A DNA stretch of 64,000 nucleotides, from NCBI RefSeq assembly GCF_003797185.1, contig NZ_RKMH01000008.1, forward strand, positions 124,001 to 188,000, in the 5' to 3' direction. Below, piece after piece: positions 63,664 to 64,000 of the stretch. A model generated the notes under the pieces. The model was not told the origin of the DNA. It did no database searches and saw only the letters and a list, made by a program, of their open reading frames with translations. A program made the position numbers and the translations under genes. Positions within the stretch are counted from its first letter, which is position 1, and each line of letters begins with the position of its first letter. The DNA is from Gordonia oryzae. GTDB taxonomy: Bacteria; Actinomycetota; Actinomycetes; Mycobacteriales; Mycobacteriaceae.

Positions 63664-64000
63664 ATGGGCACACTCGAAGGCAAGGTCGCCTTCATTACCG
63701 GAGCGGCACGCGGCCAAGGGCGCAGCCACGCACTGCGTCTGGCTCAAGAGGGCGCCGACATCATCGCCGTCGACATCACCGAACAGGTCGATACCGTCCC
63801 CTACGCGACGGCACGTCCCGGCGATCTCGAGGAGACGGTGCGTGCGGTCGAGGCGCTCGACCGTCGCATCATCGCCTCCGAGGTGGACGTGCGCGATCTG
63901 GCCGGGCTGACCAAAGCCGCGCAGGACGGTGTGGCCGCCCTCGGCCGGCTCGACATCGTCCTCGCCAACGCCGGGATCTCCACCATGGCCCCCGCCCTTG
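63664..64000 (+). CDS. mycofactocin-type SDR oxidoreductase, N-terminal part (cut by window end)
   Basis: The visible 112 residues are a classical SDR with [12 protein letters not shown] (cofactor loop), VDIT and an early Asn in LANAG. An insertion after beta-2 ([16 protein letters not shown]) and the start [19 protein letters not shown] are typical of mycofactocin-coupled SDRs, in which NAD stays bound and mycofactocin accepts the electrons. The catalytic Tyr-Lys lies beyond the window. Confidence 0.78.
   Translation, partial: MGTLEGKVAFITGAARGQGRSHALRLAQEGADIIAVDITEQVDTVPYATARPGDLEETVRAVEALDRRIIASEVDVRDLAGLTKAAQDGVAALGRLDIVLANAGISTMAPAL

Overview
The window is chromosomal DNA of a high-GC, mycolic-acid type actinobacterium (order Mycobacteriales). 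It carries mycothiol synthase, a mycofactocin-type regulator and dehydrogenase, a KstR/KstR2-marked steroid catabolic region, lipomannan factor LmeA and an orphan EccA. Gene order matches two remembered Mycobacterium tuberculosis blocks: Rv0803-Rv0819 (purL, purF, purM, DUF3073, YgfZ, pabC, nitrobindin, sseC, cysA, lmeA, glnR, mshD) and Rv3526-Rv3538 with parts of Rv3562-Rv3570 (kshA, hsa genes, kstD, fadE genes). The genus is inferred; Gordonia or a close relative fits, but no 16S or marker comparison was possible.

Layout. Bases 1-5.7 kb hold mshD (partial), glnR, lmeA, a 29-codon cysteine-rich leader ORF, the cysA-sseC sulfurtransferase operon, a tiny membrane protein coupled to a nitrobindin gene, and a Q-rich membrane protein. 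From 5.8-6.6 kb there are tandem repeats, a probable decayed gene and a long inverted repeat. From 6.6-14.2 kb lie an LpqC-like esterase, a divergent MarR regulator and the complete cydABDC operon for cytochrome bd and its assembly transporter. From 14.4-23.9 kb are pabC, ygfZ, a MOSC protein, a DUF3073 protein, purM, purF, an SCP-like protein, an SGNH hydrolase and a glutamate-cysteine ligase-like enzyme.

From 24.2-38.4 kb there are an iron-box-marked PepSY membrane protein pair, a KstR-box-marked reductase-like gene, a GDPD, a second Q-rich membrane protein, purL, an orphan EccA, a lipoprotein, the cysD-cysNC-cysQ sulfate activation operon and an IclR regulator.

From 38.4 kb to the end the window is dominated by steroid degradation. 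A KstR2-box operon (echA plus three acyl-CoA dehydrogenases of the FadE31/32/33 pattern) is followed by a minus-strand operon hsaA-hsaC-hsaB-DUF1214-SDR-sulfotransferase. Divergent from it is kshA. A TDT transporter with its LysR regulator and a VOC protein interrupt the cluster. Then come hsaE-hsaG-hsaF, divergent from a fadE pair, kstD and a MaoC-type hydratase. The last genes are an MftR-like regulator and a mycofactocin-type SDR (cut by the window end). KshA and KstD open steroid ring B, HsaAB hydroxylates, HsaC cleaves ring A, and HsaEFG convert the released dienoate to central metabolites. The ring-A hydrolase gene hsaD, usually between hsaA and hsaC, is absent here. At least six KstR-like operators are visible, and one lies far away at 27.2 kb.
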